Assembly (NCBI RefSeq): GCF_004770145.1
Contig: NZ_RQFW01000018.1
Coordinates: 248,001 to 312,000 of the forward strand
Length of the DNA: 64,000 nt
Source of the DNA: Leptospira bourretii
GTDB taxonomy: Bacteria; Spirochaetota; Leptospiria; Leptospirales; Leptospiraceae
Reading direction: 5' to 3'
The notes below the pieces were generated by a model. That model worked only from the letters and a program-made list of their open reading frames with translations. It made no database searches and had not been told where the DNA came from. A program made the position numbers and the translations under genes. Shown in pieces: positions 63,708 through 64,000 of this stretch (within the stretch, counting starts at the first letter, position 1; each line of letters opens with the position of its first letter).

Positions 63708-64000
63708 ATGACTCCAATTAGAACTTACTTACTCACAGTTTTTCTTTTGATTGGTTTTGGAATTCCGCTAAATTCAGAACCATTATCGGAGACTAACCAA
63801 AAAGCCATTGATGCCTTTTACCCAAAAAACTGGTCTCAGGCTGAAATGTGGTTCAAAGAAAGTTTAAAGAAAAATCCAAATGACCCATACGCAAACTATA
63901 ACTTGGCCTGTGTTTACACCATACTACTCAGTCAATGCGAGAATTTGACAGAAGAACAAGACGTTTTTCAGTTATTGCAAAATGCAGCCACATATAAAAA
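63708..64000 (+). CDS. Exported TPR protein, cut by window edge
   Basis: An open frame from ATG 63708 to the right edge, 97 codons so far. A signal peptide (LLTVFLLIGFGIPLNS) is followed by a TPR-like stretch: AIDAFYPKNWSQAEMWFKESLKKNPNDPYANYNLACVY. GAAAGA precedes the start. The rest is outside the window, so the full function cannot be judged. Confidence 0.75.
   Translation, partial: MTPIRTYLLTVFLLIGFGIPLNSEPLSETNQKAIDAFYPKNWSQAEMWFKESLKKNPNDPYANYNLACVYTILLSQCENLTEEQDVFQLLQNAATYK

Noticed and set aside
1..64000. CRISPR arrays, insertion sequences, rRNA or tRNA genes
   Set aside because: No regularly spaced repeats, transposase-like frames or conserved RNA gene segments were seen by eye.

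Overview
The window looks like chromosome from a spirochaete of the genus Leptospira, most likely a free-living (saprophytic) species. I infer this from the low G+C content, the many short lipoproteins with loose lipoboxes ending in Cys, the frequent GTG/TTG starts, and the mix of families. There are no rRNA or tRNA genes, CRISPR arrays or insertion sequences that I can support. Genes run off both ends: an unrecognised protein at the left and a TPR protein at the right.

Layout. 1-1709: an edge gene, a CoA-binding protein and a DoxX protein. 1840-5970: a TonB-dependent receptor, its partner lipoprotein and a convergent PepSY membrane protein, probably for uptake of an iron complex. 6078-23683: a nitrate/nitrite assimilation and molybdenum-cofactor island. 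It holds a fused assimilatory nitrate reductase, nirBD, cobA, moaCB fusion, moeA, a NarK transporter, a second molybdoenzyme of unknown substrate, moeB, moaA-D-E, mobA and a HAD phosphatase. Nitrate enters by NarK, is reduced by the Moco enzyme and then by sirohaem NirBD to ammonium; the other genes make the two cofactors. Three sigma-54-like promoters and a 27-bp palindrome suggest shared nitrogen control.

23884-36744: a lipoprotein, a histidine kinase preceded by a small membrane protein that resembles its own sensor domain, several single enzymes, and a TolC-RND-TetR efflux operon without an adaptor gene, followed by a MarR unit with two identical 20-bp operators. 36894-45180: Rnk-like protein, a GC-rich folded intergenic element, secreted and lipoproteins, thiolase and MarR sharing another operator, and an SQR-like flavoprotein.

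45452-52295: a signalling block (STAS-like protein, chemotaxis receptor, hybrid kinase with Hpt, REC-EAL c-di-GMP phosphodiesterase) followed by ArsM. 52365-64000: lipoproteins, a metzincin lipoprotein protease, GH1 glucosidase, TMEM175-type channel, RRM protein and a siderophore-interacting flavoprotein.

The most unusual signals are regulatory: a hairpin that buries the ribosome-binding site of the second molybdoenzyme, a 50-bp element shared by the upstream regions of two lipoprotein genes, and the sigma-54 layout of the nitrate genes. All are read by eye and not tested by computation.
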